64,000 nt of DNA from Ctena decussata (GCA_963989385.1 OZ022503.1:50528858-50592857), one strand, 5' to 3'. Numbered from the stretch's first letter, positions 24,081 through 36,022 are shown. Program-made: numbers and translations. The notes: generated by a model from the letters alone, not told the origin.

Positions 24081-24150
24081 CTGTGTAGCTCATCTAGTAG
24101 CTCGTGATATTTTTCTCCAGTCCGGAGAGAGGTGGGTTTGATGTTAACCC
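24081..24150 (+). repeat. tRNA-like sequence (SINE head or relic)
   Basis: A-box-like TGTAGCTCATCTAGTAGC and B-box-like GGGTTTGATGTTAACCC at tRNA spacing, but no paired acceptor stem. Not a functional tRNA. Confidence 0.45.
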
Positions 24151-24400
24151 GTTTAAAATGTCTAGAGTCCCATATTAAAATGAGCATAAATGGGCAAACG
24201 GTGAAGACCCAGATCTGACGCCGCAAAACGCGGCGTCTGATCAGGGTCTCCACCGTTTGCTTAAATTTTACAGCAGTTTCTTATAAAATAATGGAAAAAA
24301 ATATATAAATAAATGACCCACACACCACTAAACTGATGAATGGACTCATCCAATTTTAAGGATAGAAGAGTCCACTGGGCATAGATGGGCAATCAAATTG
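24151..24400. repeat. Degenerate TTAA-type MITE with family A core
   Basis: Hairpin at 24192-24260 (GGGCAAACGGTGAAGACCC / GGGTCTCCACCGTTTGC around GACGCCGC..GCGGCGTC). The right part, GACTCATCCAATTTTAAGGATAGAAGAGTCCACTGGGCATAG, matches the element at 58077-58309. Confidence 0.6.
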
Positions 24401-25600
24401 TCTTTGACCATAGTGCTGCATTTTTCTTCTTATTGCTGTCATTCTGAATACTCTACTACTAGTAACCCTGAAACCGGTCTCAGAGGTTTCTTAGCACGAG
24501 GCCATAGTCCTAAACAGGTTTAACGGTCGACCAGGTTTTAATCTCTGTGTCAGTAATTTCCTACCCCGACGTCCAAAACTGGCCTAGCGGGGTTCTCTGG
24601 TCGGGATTGTGAACTTACACAGTTCTGTGTCATAGTGTAGTAGTCATAGACCGACCAAAAGCCATTCAAGGGTTTCTTCCAGTCCGATCGAACTTTTCCT
24701 CCCGCAGTCCAGCTGTGAAAATGATCTCAGCTATAGTATTAGTGAGTGAGGTAGCAGCCGTCATACCCATCAAAATGCACCTTTCACAGGACTACCACGA
24801 TAACTTTCTCATGACGAGGTCCAGCTTTTTTCCTCGCGGAGACTGCTTTATTCGGAGGAGGGAAAACAGTTTTTTTGTTGTTGTTTTTTTGTTCTTAAGC
24901 TCAAAATGTTCGAAAAAAAAATCTGTTGCATACTGTGCAGCCTCCAAGTGTTCGGTCACCACAGTAGCATATGCATCGACATAACAATCAGAAGTTGAAC
25001 AGCGTAACGCCGGTCTCACTACTTTCATGCACAAATGCCAATTTTCGACGGCGTACCCTCAAAGGGGAAAAACTCGTACGAGATTATACAGAAATAGCTA
25101 TGCATAACCTAAAGTATCATAGAGCGAGAACAATTTGCGGATCTAGTAAAAGATATAAAGATCTGGATTTGCGTGATGTTTGTCCGACTTTTTTTTAAAT
25201 ACTTGTGAAATGCTTAAACACATGGTGGACACATTCACGCCAAAAGATCATGAGTTTGAACTTTCAGCGTCTTGAAAGATACAAGATCTGGTGTCAAGAT
25301 GCCAATGCAGAATCATAATCTTCGAAGGGAACAAGACAAGACATCTTAAAGTGAAAAGACATAATCTACAAATGCAGACAGATGAGAAACAGTGCTGACG
25401 GAATGTAGGACTTGAATATGCACCAGTAGTGATCATCGAATCATCAGAACGAGTTTCCATGGTTGTCTTTCTCTACGGGAAGCAGTCCCAGTGTGGAGCA
25501 GTAATTTTACCTGTAGTCATATAAATACAAGTTTATAGCAGCATCCAAAAATGTCTACGACATCAACTCTGGCTGGACAAATACCTCACTAGTACATAGT
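24401..25600. other. 1.2-kb non-coding stretch
   Basis: No gene or repeat recognised apart from short T-runs near 24870-24920. Confidence 0.4.
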
Positions 25601-26997
25601 TATCACCCGCCAAAGGCGAAGGAATATTGTTTTCTCCATGTCCGTTTGTCTTTTCGTCCATCCGTCTGGACCCGTAACTAAGTAGCCACTGAACGGAATT
25701 TCATGAAACTTAATTTAGAAATATATATAACTATAATGAAGTGGTGCACATCAAGTTTTGTCAGACTGCTTCTGTGGTGTAGGCGTTACCGCCCTTGATT
25801 TAAAAACAATAAAATGCGCCATAACTAACCAATTACTAGAATTTCATGAAACTTGAAATAAAAATGGATCAGCATAACCCGGTTATGCACATGAAGTTTT
25901 ATCAGAATGGCATCAGTAGTGCATTAGTTATTGCTCTTGAAGCAATTTAATATTGACAAATTGCTGTGACTTAGTAATCAATGAATATAATTCTATTAAA
26001 TTTACATTAATTATGTATTACCATTACATATTGCTGCAGCTCAGACTTTGTCGAAATTGCTTCAGTAATGCATGAATTACTGTTCTTGAATTCTTGAAAT
26101 CAGCATAACCCGGTTATGCACATGAAGTTTTATCAGAATGGCATCAGAAGTGCATTAGTTATTGCTCTTGAAGCAATTTAATATTGACAAATTGCTGTGA
26201 CGTAGTAATCAATAAATATAATTCTATTTAATTTACATTAATTATGTATTACCATTACATATTGCTGCAGCTCAGACTTTGTCGAAATTGCTTCAGTAAG
26301 GCATGAATTACTGTTCTTGAATTGATTTAAATCAACAAATTAAATCATAACTAAGCAACCAAGGAATGGATTTCATGAAACTTAAAACAATTGTGTATTA
26401 TATAAGACAGCAATGCGCATTAAGTTTTGTCAGTATTGTATGATTTACTGCCTTTGAATTGACTTGAAGTGCAATGATGCAGAGACATGTTGTTTAAAAT
26501 GGCCTCATTTAAGCACAAGTTATTGCCCTTGATTTGATTTGAAATCCACAAGTTCAGCAGTAATGAAGTAAATTTAAAGAGTAACTACACTTCAGGAACT
26601 GACTGAATCAGATCCCAAACCCAATCCCCGACATCAAAGGGAAAGATTGACAAAGACATCCCAACAAACAATAAATTACAAGTGATAAGCCGAGTCAGCA
26701 GCTCTTTCCCAGATAGGTGGCAACTCAGCTATCTTTACTGAACTAAATAATTCAGACCATCAGAAGGGTTACAACAGACTAAGCAAATTATACGAAAAAC
26801 ATTTAACAACTATTTTTACCTATTTTCTATTTTTATTATAGAAGGGTTAAAATGAGAACACGATAAATTAAACAGCAGCGAACATAAAACAAATGCAACC
26901 GCAACGTGAACAAAATTTTATGAAACTTAAAATAAACCATAAACAAATCATGGGCGCTTCGGCGGGGGATATAAATTCCGGCACCGAATTTCCTTGT
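25601..26997 (+). mobile_element. HINE-like element with a 231-bp direct duplication
   Basis: 5' palindrome CACCCGCCAAAGGCGAAGG (25604-25622), GTCCGTTTGTC..CGTCCATCCGTC at 25639-25669, internal AAACTT-containing degenerate units, then CGCTTCGGCGGGGGATA (26955-26971), hairpin AATTCCGGCACCGAATT and TCCTTGT. Two units (25869-26099 and 26100-26330) are nearly identical, 231 bp apart (AGCATAACCC at 25871 and 26102). Confidence 0.7.
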
Positions 26998-27485
26998 TAC
27001 CATCTGTGTTGACAAACAGTTTTTGCGCCGGTCTTTAAAGTGTTCCTCAACGCTGTCTGCCTGCCGACTTTACTTTCAAACTGCCGCGGTCAGCCTGTCT
27101 AATAAGAGGATGTTTGTTTCAGTGTCCGAACGTTTGCTTCGTCGAAACCTTTCCTATTTATTCACCTAATTTCAGGGATATGGCATTACCATTTCTACGA
27201 GAAAAGCCGGATCTTTTGCCATGTGCGAATCTAGCAGGTTCAGATCAGCAAATACTTTGACGCATTCATTGTTAATAGATAAAGTTTCAGTCAAGATTGT
27301 ACGTAGCTTATGCTATTACTGAGAAAAATGCGTCACAAAATTTAAATATCCAAGATACTGAGAAATGAATATGAAAGAATCGGTTAGGAGACAGCAGGGG
27401 CCAGATGGTCTCACGATGTCTGTCTGTGTATAAGGTTTGATGCTTTTAGCTCATGTAGTTACTACACTAAACTTTACAGGATAGA
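26998..27485. other. Non-coding stretch
   Basis: Nothing recognised. Confidence 0.4.
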
Positions 27486-27850
27486 GCGAAATTATAATTT
27501 ACAATGTCCACCTATACTGCAACTAGAGGCCATTCTCTGAAAATACATAAAAAAAGATCAAGATTAAAATTGAGAAGTAACTTCTTCAGCAATAGGATTG
27601 TCCAAACTTGGAACGACCTTCCAGAATATGTAATAATGGCACCCTCTCTGAACAGTTTCAAGAGTCGGCTAAATAGTTCATGGTACGGGCACCCATACAA
27701 ATTTAATCCTTGGTGTTACACCCCGGGCGAGAGGATTAGAATCGAGAACACCTATTCAGATGCGTCAACAGAGGTTGCAGAGCCTAATCTGACGTCGACT
27801 ATGTAAGAAATGTAAGAAAGAAAGTCAAATATATGGAAGAACATTATGCA
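27486..27850 (+). mobile_element. LINE fragment: C-terminal tail of a reverse transcriptase (5'-truncated)
   Basis: The frame 27504-27806 reads TATRGHSLKIHKKRSRLKL, then NFFSNRIVQTWNDLP and SLNSFKSRLNSSW. The pattern RGHS..K..-R...FFS.R(I/V)...WN.LP-.....S.N.FK.RL...W is the familiar C-terminal end of non-LTR endonuclease/reverse transcriptases of CR1/Jockey type. The RT catalytic region is absent. AAGAAATGTAAGAAAGAAAG follows the stop. A dead copy, not a host gene. Confidence 0.8.
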
Positions 27851-28635
27851 GTCAAGCGCACAGTTCTTAATCCCACTAGAGAGCTATCCTTTGTCTAATT
27901 ACCAAGTTTGAAGATTCTACCTCAGTATTCAGAATAATGAGAGAAAAATACAGAAAATGGACAAATGTAAGAAAGAACAAGAATCATAAGCCTTATACCC
28001 CGATTCTACGATACCCCGATTCAGCGTCTATCAATTACACCAAGGTTAAGTCTATTCTAGTTTGGTCTATCCCATAACCTTGTGAGGTCGTTGGGACACC
28101 ACAGATGACTTTACATCGATCCCTATCCACCTAGTACTGTCTTCAGCTGCCCCAATTTCAGCCAGCAAAGCCCATCCCTGTCCACTCCTTAATAGTGTAT
28201 GTCTCCCCACCTCTTCTTCTGTCTACCTCGCCTTCTTGCCTATACACATCTAATATCACATAGCTAATATCTATACAAAGTTTCACTTTGAACTGATTGC
28301 TTCAAAATGGAGGAAGGAGTTGATTGTACTCGTGCGAATTTGGCAGCCTGTATTAGCCATAACCCCACCCCTACCTCAATAAATATATGTTTTAAAACGC
28401 TGTAATTTTGATAAAATATTTCCCCCCTGCAAAGGCATATGTTTCACAAAGTTGGGGAATAGTCAGCCGGCAGAGCCGGAGATCTGAAGGACGGTCACCC
28501 TGCCAAAACAACAACAAAGCCACAATTCCAGGAGTGTTCTCTTCTATTTATTTCTTGGCTTATTTATTTCATTATCCAGAAGCCTTTAAAGTTGTAAAAT
28601 CATAAAAAGTCATAAAAAGTCGTAATTCTGCCAAG
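27851..28635. other. Non-coding stretch
   Basis: No gene or repeat recognised. A short direct repeat (CATAAAAAGT twice) lies just before the A-run. Confidence 0.4.
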
Positions 28636-28670
28636 AAAAAAAAAAAAAAAAAAAAAGAAGAAGAAGAAAA
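28636..28670. repeat. Poly-A run followed by (GAA)n
   Basis: About 21 A then AAGAAGAAGAAG. Could be the tail of an unrecognised plus-strand retroposon. Confidence 0.8.
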
Positions 28671-28878
28671 GAACAGTTTTAAGGCCAACAAATTTCCTGA
28701 GGTCAGAGCCAATACTAAAACATAGGGACTGGAGCCAGTCTAATTCACATTATTCAGTATGGCTGTAACATCAGTGCACAGCTTCAAACTGATGATTGCT
28801 TAAAAACAGTAGGAGGTTATGGTACGAACCTTTTAAAACTGACGGACGGTCAAAGGTAAAACATATCCCCTCGAGCCT

Positions 28879-28911
28879 CCCCCCCCCCCCCCCCCCGCCA
28901 CACACACACAC
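28879..28911. repeat. Poly-C run and (CA)n
   Basis: About 18 C, then CACACACACACA. Length may be unreliable in assembly. 28912-29193 is upstream or 5'UTR of the proximal FHOD exon; no TATA box is obvious. Confidence 0.8.
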
Positions 28912-29217
28912 TCGAACTACTGACACCCCTTGAGAAATAAATTATTTTAGCGGGTACGCTAGATCCGCCAAACAGAACCGCTTCACTCGCCCACCTGTAT
29001 GTGTATTCGCGAGACTAATGAATCATGTTGCATTACGTGTAAACACGTAATCAGCTAACACACAAACAGTTGTGTGTTCTTTCGAGAAAACTAAGCTCTA
29101 TATCAGAAAATACATGACTAGATTGAAATAAAATTGTTTAGAAATTCGTAAATTTTCTAAGGATTTTTTGCGCACGGATACAGTTCAGAGGTTATGAAGA
29201 ACAAGAAAATAACAAAC

Positions 29218-29382
29218 ATGGCCACCTTCACCTGCCGAGTGCAGTATTTGGACGATACAGATCCGTTTTCTAGTACAAATTTTCCGGAACCAACTCGTCC
29301 ACCGACTTTTACATTCCACATAAATGTTCCTTTAAATAATCAAATCGGTGGTGTTCACAGACTTTTACAAGCTCCTCATAAA
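29218..29382 (+). CDS. FHOD: FHOD N-terminal exon, first half of GTPase-binding domain (proximal isoform)
   Basis: Encodes MATFTCRVQYLDDTDPF, FPEPTRPPTFTF and GGVHRLLQAPHK, which I recognise as the start of FHOD1/FHOD3 (RVQYLDDTDPF, NFPEPTRPP and VHRLLQAPHK are family hallmarks). An in-frame ATG lies 24 bases upstream at 29194 (MKNKKITN-); I prefer 29218 because family members begin at this Met. In-frame TAA further upstream fits a first coding exon. It ends in phase 0 at a consensus donor GTAAGT. In FHOD1 this region adopts a ubiquitin-like fold that cooperates with FH3 in autoinhibition and membrane targeting. Possible acceptors just upstream (ATACAG, TTCAG) are out of phase with the 19614 donor, so this exon is unlikely to follow exon 19283-19614 directly; it looks like an alternative first exon. 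Confidence 0.93.
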
Positions 29383-30096
29383 GTAAGTGATTTTGGATTA
29401 AAAGTTGGAATAATTCAGTTGCCAGTGTAAACAAAGTGTGGTGGGGTAAATTAAGTTGTGACAGAACGCTGATAAAGTGTATTCTCTATCTTTGGGATAT
29501 ATAATTCTGTGTAAGCAACGCCAGTGGGTCCTAAAGATCTTGAATTCCGGAATGATCAAGACGATTTTTTTTCTTTGAAAACAGGCTTGTGGAAATAGAA
29601 AAAATTCTTACTTGTCCGGGGACAAGTAAAAAGTGAAACTCTACTTGTCCGCCAAAAAGAATTACTTGTCCAAGACCATAAATATGTTAAACACATTATT
29701 TTAAGATTTATTCAGCCACAAACATAAAGCTCATTTATATCTAACAAATCTCATTTCTCATTTTAAATAGCCTCAAAGCCTTAAAATGTGAATAAAGGCA
29801 TCTTTTCTGTACTAAATGTCTGAAAAAAAAATCAAAACATCTTTCTCCTGGCCTCTAAACATATAAAACTTTTTCAAGGTAACTGTATAAATTGGAATGG
29901 CAAACAATGTGGACCCTGATCTGACTGCTCCTGCAGGAGCAGTCTGATCTGGGTCCACACTGTTTGCTAAGTATTTTTCTAAAACAAAAAATCAGTTGTT
30001 GTAATTGAAACGAAAACCATATACTTTCTTCATAGTTGTCCCAGGACAAGTACAATGAAATTTTTCACTTGTCCTGGGTGAAATGGGACAAGTAGG

Positions 30097-31514
30097 CAAG
30101 GTTGGCAAAAAGACGGGAAATACTCATATTTCCCAGGACGGCGGGAAATACTGGTAATTCCCGGGAAATACTGGTAATTCCCGGGAATTACTGGGAAATT
30201 GGTCTTTCTCCACCTAGAATGTTCTAAATATGTTGTTTAACAGCCATAAAACTATATATGCAAAGCAAAATATAGTTAAACATCCCTTTATTTAAACAGC
30301 AAACAAAGGTACAGATAAAATATTGTCAAGATCTGCATATGCAATGCAATTATTTTCTTATACTAACTGTCCGAAAATGATAAATAAAAATCCGAAAGAG
30401 ATCCTTCAAGAGACTGCATGTACAGTTGTCTCTGTCTATAAATAAGTTATAACACACTGAGATTAAAAGTGTCTACAGTAATTGTTACCTGTCATTTGAA
30501 TCAAGACAACTTAATTATTTTTCACACCTTTAGTGGTGTTTGGTCATTACCTACAATAGGAAGCATAATTAATCAATAAGATAGATATTCTTCTGAGAAG
30601 CCTTTGGGAAAAAAAAGACAAAACAGGACTTCATCAGGTAAACTTTGGACCACATTGTCCACACTTCATTATTTAATTAATCAAACTCAGGGATACATGC
30701 AAGAAACTGGAGTATGATGCACACTCTTGTTTTGTGAATACATGTAGTTGTGAATCTTTGCCCAGCTTTAAAGACCTTCACATGGTGTGATCAAACTTAA
30801 GAAAAGATTAAGTAAGCCTGCAGAAAGCTATGGTCTTTAGCTGTGATAAACCAGCAAGAGTCAGTCTTGAAGGAGAAATTGTCTCCTTAAGCTGACTCAC
30901 TTCTCCCTATTTTGAGCTGAGTGAGAAGTCAAAATGTATAAAACAGATATAGAAAATCCAAAATTTGGAAGAAAATTTCTCCCGTAAATTCAGAAAATGT
31001 TGCAAAACTTCTCCTTGTCTGAGAACCTTAGGCTGACCCCTGAACCAGGAAAAAAAGTTAATTAAAACTGCAGCTCAGTTTAGTATATACATTTGTATGA
31101 AAACCAAATGATAAAAAGATCTTGTGTTTACAAATACAATGCTGAAACACCACTGTTAAGTGATTAAATAAGGCATTTTACAGTCTGTTATTTTTATAAA
31201 TAAGAATTTCAAAGACAATTTTCTTTGACATTATTGCCTTTGACACAACCAAGAATCATCTGCTGTGTCCTCTGGCATAGACCAGTCCTGGAATGTACAA
31301 CCTCATTTGCATGATATGCATATAAATGATAACAAATATGTGCTATCAGCTTAAATTTAAAGAAAAATGATAGAAATTTTAAGAAAAACAACTCAAAAAT
31401 TGCTTATTTCCCAGTATTTCCCACTTTGGCCATATTTGGAGTATTTCCCAGGACGGTAATTACCGGTAATTACCGCTGGGAATTCCCGCCAACGGTATTT
31501 CCCGGCCAACCTTG
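30097..31514. mobile_element. hAT-type element (inner), inserted in the previous one
   Basis: Ends CAAGGTTGGC and GCCAACCTTG, flanked by identical CAAGTAGG (30089-30096 and 31515-31522), 1,418 bp. Subterminal repeats of GGGAAATACTGGTAATTCCC type at the left and CCCAGTATTTCCC / GGTAATTACCGG at the right. A related element lies at 44751-45905. Confidence 0.88.
30855..31042. mobile_element. Family G MITE, third level of the nest
   Basis: CAAGAGTCAG..CTGACCCCTG, flanked by AACCAG on both sides (30849-30854, 31043-31048). Contains GGAGAAATTGTCTCC, CTCACTTCTCCCTATTTTGAGCTGAG and GCAAAACTTCTCCTTGTCTGAGA, as in the copies at 36023 and 59755. Confidence 0.75.
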
Positions 31515-31561
31515 CAAGTAGGACAAGTCGGGCATGGTATTTCCACAGCCCTGTTTGAAAA

Positions 31562-33004
31562 TCAGGTGTCCGAATTATGCTCGTGTGACATCACCTCAAA
31601 GGGCAAGTGTATGCTAGTTTAAGCTTCAGCTGGAGGCTTCATATATGGTGTGGGTAGGAATAAGTGAATTAAAGGATACTTTCTCTTTGTACCAAAAGTA
31701 ACCCCATGCCAGGCTGAGAATTTTCACTGGCAGTTCAAGAAGTGTGTTTCATAATAAAATGCACCCTAAAGCCTTTACAAAAACAAATAACTAAGGCCAA
31801 AGTAGTATTTACAATTTGTTCAGCCATGTCATAGAGTTCTCAGATACAGTAGATTTTTTTTAAATAGGAGAGACTGATCAAAATGATTATCTGAAAGCAG
31901 ATTAAAGTCTTTTCCACATGCTAGTGAATAGATACCTTTTCTTGCAAAATAGCCTGATTTACACTGCTTACTATTTATATTTGCACACACGCCACAGTCA
32001 TACTTGTACAGGCTCATAGGGTCTCCTTCAGTTTATCACGTCAAAAATGACTGGGAGGGATAGATTTTTTTGTATTTAGAGCTAATGAGTTAGTACATGT
32101 GAACTGGTAGACCTTTCTAAATCAGTAAACTGCCCTTTGCTGCCACAATATACACCAGTAGCAGTAATTCTGACAGCAATATGTTTTCTATCCAGTGTTC
32201 AGCCACTGTAGATCTTGTATAGCAAAACACTTCTCACTCAGTGGGAAATTTATCATAGTAGAGTAGGTACCATACTTTTCTGCTAATAGAACTCCTGAAA
32301 TTCTTGATACTGAGTGAACAGGGCTGATAATCAAAGCACTATTATATTCCATCAGCAGTTCCAATTTTTTAACTAAATCTAGAGAAAGACAGTCCCATGG
32401 ATCAAAGTTTCATGTCTGCCAAGTTTAAGATTCAGGTCATTTTTAGTTCACCTGTACTTTACAAAGTATGGGAAGAACTGATTCAGTCACTGTGGCATAT
32501 GTGTCCTGATTACAAGTTTTGTGTCCAGTTTTGTTTAAAGCTTTTGTTTAGACAAGCTATCCTGTGTGTGGACAGGTCTTCTTAATTAAGTTCAAAGCTT
32601 AAGATGTACAGGTACACACGTATAGTTAGAATAAAGAGACAGAATGACAAAACAACTATCATTTTTAAATGGTAATAACTCATTCAGTTCCCTGAGTATA
32701 TTCATTTTTGGTGTAAATAATGAAATGCAAAGGAAGAGCTATGTCAGCTATGCCAGTATTTTGTTCATTTGAATACTAAGTATAATACAGTAATTAGCTG
32801 AATATTTGCCATGCTTATTATTCAAAAATGCTTTTGTCTTGCTCGTAGAATTTCTTTACACATTTCTGTACACTTATATTTTAAAAAGAAAATTACTTCA
32901 TTTGTTCTAGTCATTTTGAGACCTGTCTGTAACATATATTTGATACATGTAATTTCCTTAGATCATTAGTTTTGTCAGTACAGCACTAATTCTATGTAAA
33001 ACTT
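31562..33004. other. Intron stretch without recognised features
   Basis: AT-rich, about 1.4 kb; nothing recognised. Confidence 0.45.
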
Positions 33005-33978
33005 GCTCTAGCTAAGAAAGTATATAACTGTTTTTTTTAAGGGGTAATTTTCTATATTTCTCCATAAAATCATATGTTTTGACCTCTCATTAGAACCATC
33101 TCGCTGAGACGGTTCTAATGAGGGGTGACAACATATGTTTTCATTGAGAAATAAGTAAAATTATCTTAAAATTACCATCAAAACCCCAGCTTATTTGGAA
33201 CTAGGGCTGGCTAATCGAATCCAAAATGGTAATCGATTATCGGTCTGGTCGTTTCGATAATTAACCGATTAGTAATCGCTGAACGAGGCAAATTGAAAAT
33301 GGGTATGTTTAAAAGCTTCGGTGGCACAGATTTGTGCTAAAACGTTTTGACAAGGTACACAAACAAACAATACATTTGATAACTATTCAAATTATCAATT
33401 ACCTTTGATTAAATCTTGTCTTCTGATATGCCAATCCAGGCTAATTGGCTTCCTAATTGGCAGCTGATTGGCAATAAGCGACCATCTTGTTCTATTCAGA
33501 TAAGCAACCTTCGGTAGTTCGTAGTACCTACTTTCAGTACAACTACCGGGACAATATCTATCGATTTGCGTGTTAATAAGGACCTGAATTCTAATCATTT
33601 TATTAAAAAGACTGGATTAAAATTGTAAGCGAGGCTACTGAACTGATAAAATGTTCCGGGTTTTGCGCAAAACATTAACTTGGTCGTCTGACTTGACCAG
33701 AACACAACAGGTTTATGCTATTCGTTACAACGTATTCACCGTATCACAAATACTCTTCAACATTTCTGGTTGGTCTCTGAGACTTCCGTTTTCCTTTGGA
33801 AGGAAATAAGAAGTGAATAACGAGAGAAATTTCTGATATTTTATTGCAGAAAGTGACTGGACATTTTCAGCAGGTAATCGATTACTTAATTTCGTCAATC
33901 GATAATTGTTTTCGTTTTGCTTATCGACCAATTAACCGATATTTCGATTAATCGTGCCAGCCCTATTTGGAACTCGGT
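33005..33978. repeat. Family C palindrome interrupted by a hAT-type element
   Basis: The family C arms ACCTCTCATTAGAACC and GGTTCTAATGAGGGGTGAC centre at about 33105. Its right end CAGCTTATTTGGAAC is cut at 33200 and resumes after 33973. Confidence 0.7.
33201..33965. mobile_element. hAT-type element, 765 bp, perfect 8-bp target duplication
   Basis: Starts TAGGGCTGGC and ends GCCAGCCCTA, flanked by TTTGGAAC at 33193-33200 and 33966-33973. TAATCGATTA/ATTAATCG motifs cluster inside both ends. No transposase recognised. Confidence 0.88.
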
Positions 33979-34081
33979 GAAAATCAATATGAAAGACAAT
34001 GTATATGAATTATTGATAGGTGCTGTTAAAATTGTAATGATTTGTCATTATGATAATGAGATACACCTGTAGTTTCTTCAA

Positions 34082-34254
34082 AGCTCCAGACAAGGTGAAG
34101 TTCAGTGATAATTTTGTGGCAATTACTCATTTATGTTATGGCCCCAATTAGAACTGCCTCATTGATGGGGGCCACAACATAAATTTTATGGCTATAGATA
34201 TAGAAAAAATGATTTTATGGGATTTGTCATTGGTACCCTATCTTATCTGGAGCT
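34082..34254. repeat. Family C palindromic MITE, diverged copy
   Basis: AGCTCCAGACAAGGTG..TATCTTATCTGGAGCT ends, with TATGGCCCCAATTAGAACTG and GGGGGCCACAACATA in the middle. Confidence 0.7.
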
Positions 34255-34695
34255 ATGTTTTAAGACTGACAGTTTTAATTGTTTCGCCCTGATTAAACTG
34301 TGCAGGTGCAAGTTAATTGTGCACAAAAAAGAGACACAGAATATATGCATCAGTGTATCTCTTGCACGATTCATTAATTAACATGCAGTTAAGTCAGTTT
34401 CAATCCTTTGTATCATGTTGGCCCTCGTAAGTATTTGGGCATATTGCCTGAGTAAACCATGTAGAAGATCTAGGTAAGACAGATCAAGTGATCAGGTTCT
34501 GCACTGGTCACCAACAGCTTTACAAAGTGTTCCCAGAGTCCCAGACCAGACAAATGTTGTTAATCCCTAGTCACCCCCCCTTCCCCCACCTTTAACCTAG
34601 ATGGGCTGTATAAATCAATATCATAACTGGGTATACTGGGACATTTTACCTTACCCTGCAGCCTTTAACATACACTGTGATATTTGACTGTACCA

Positions 34696-34895
34696 GAGCT
34701 CTAGATAAGACGGCGTATTTGATGATAATTAAGGATAATTTTTCTTATTTCTCATCGAAACCATATGTTGTGACCCCTCATCTGAACCGTCTCGTCGAGA
34801 CGGTTCAGATGAGGGGTCACAACATATGTTTTTATGCAGAATTAACAAAAATTATCCCTAATTATCACCAAATACGCCCTTTTATCTAGAGCTCT
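34696..34895. repeat. Family C palindromic MITE, well preserved copy
   Basis: Ends GAGCTCTAGATAAGA and TTATCTAGAGCTC. The central 40 bases (CCTCATCTGAACCGTCTCG then the mirror) are a perfect dyad. About 96% identical to 42500-42699. Confidence 0.85.
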
Positions 34896-35106
34896 GCTGT
34901 GCTATTTTCTGTTTTGGACAGGTTTGGAGGCATTTTACTGAAACAGTGAAGATCCTTATGGGACTGTCCTATAGGTTTATCTGTCTAAAAAAAATCTGGA
35001 AATTTTTAGATATTTTCTTTTTTATTGTACATGCATCAGCAATATGATCCATCATATGCCGTTTTTTCAGCTGAGATAGAAATGTAAACACATCATACAG
35101 AGGCTG

Positions 35107-35310
35107 AGAGCTCCAGATAAGATGAGTTTTTGAGGATAATTCTGAGATATTTTTTCCTATTTCTCCACAAATACTTAAATTGTGGCACGTTATTAGAACC
35201 TTCCTGGTTAGATTGTTCTTATTAGGGATCACAGCATAATGTTTCCATGGCAAAAAATAAGCCAGATTATCCCTATATTATCCCTGTTATTTATTCTTTC
35301 CTGGAGCACT
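35107..35310. repeat. Family C palindromic MITE, diverged copy
   Basis: GAGCTCCAGATAAGATGAG..TTCCTGGAGCAC ends; central ATTAGAACC/GTTCTTATTAGGGATCAC. Confidence 0.7.
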
Positions 35311-35440
35311 GAGGATTCTCACCTGTTGGCATTAGAGTACCAGTAAATGAACTGTTTAGACCAGAAATATGTTATTACTGTCATTGCCTATCATCAGCAA
35401 CTTTCTATAGGAGGAGATTGGTAATCATGTACTAATAATT

Positions 35441-35503
35441 ATGGAGTAATGACAGATCCTTTTTCTTTACCAGGTAAAGAAAAAGGATCTGTCGTTACTC
35501 CAT
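35441..35503. repeat. 63-bp palindrome, 31-bp arms with one mismatch
   Basis: ATGGAGTAATGACAGATCCT.. faces ..AGGATCTGTCGTTACTCCAT with a one-base centre. Confidence 0.85.
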
Positions 35504-35631
35504 GATTTAATATCATCAAATATATGTACCTGTAAATCATGTCAATCCATTTTCGCCCTGGTGTAAGTTTGAATGGATTGTCCATGGTGGAACTTTCATG
35601 ATCGTGGAACTTTCATGATCCAAGATCGAAT

Positions 35632-35792
35632 TGTCAGTTACTGGCGAAAGTATGTGCACTTAGTACTGGTTAACCGCTTAGGAGGTCTAAGCCTGCCCAG
35701 GAATAGTGTGGTTAGGTTAACTGACCTTCCCGACATGACCTTAGTTGTTTACCGTGGACGTTAAGCATCAAATCAACCAACCAACCAACCAA
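35632..35792 (+). mobile_element. 5'-truncated SINE copy with target duplication
   Basis: Begins TGTCAGTTACTGGCGAAAG, contains GCACTTAGTACTGGTTAACC and GACATGACCTTAGTTGTTTA, and ends in AAATCAA(CCAA)n. CCAAGATCGAAT flanks both sides (35620-35631 and 35793-35804). Body matches the full copy at 44446-44718. Confidence 0.85.
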
Positions 35793-36022
35793 CCAAGATC
35801 GAATATAAAGTCATTTTCTGAGGTCTTGCAAATTCAAAAGTTAACAGCTATTAAATTTTTAAGTAAATTAGAAAGAAATGCTAGAGAAAACCAAAAGAGA
35901 AATCTGATCAGGCTCTGCACTGTTTGCCAAATATATGATAATACAAATCTGTGTTTTTTTGACACAAGCGGGTTTGTCCAGACTTGAGGTGGCTTGTGTG
36001 TACTGGGTATGGTGACGATTAC

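Larger units (their letters stand above)
29582..31553. mobile_element. hAT-type element (outer), with nested insertions
   Basis: Ends CAGGCTTGTGGAAATA and TATTTCCACAGCCCTG, flanked by the identical 8-bp duplication TTTGAAAA (29574-29581 and 31554-31561). Several ACTTGTCC/GGACAAGT inverted motifs lie just inside both ends. Also holds a family A hairpin at 29899-29968. CAGGG-type ends plus an 8-bp duplication are diagnostic of hAT. No transposase recognised. Confidence 0.85.

Noticed and set aside
27504..27806. Host gene of 100 residues
   Set aside because: Its RGHS..FFSNRI..WNDLP pattern is the tail of a LINE reverse transcriptase.
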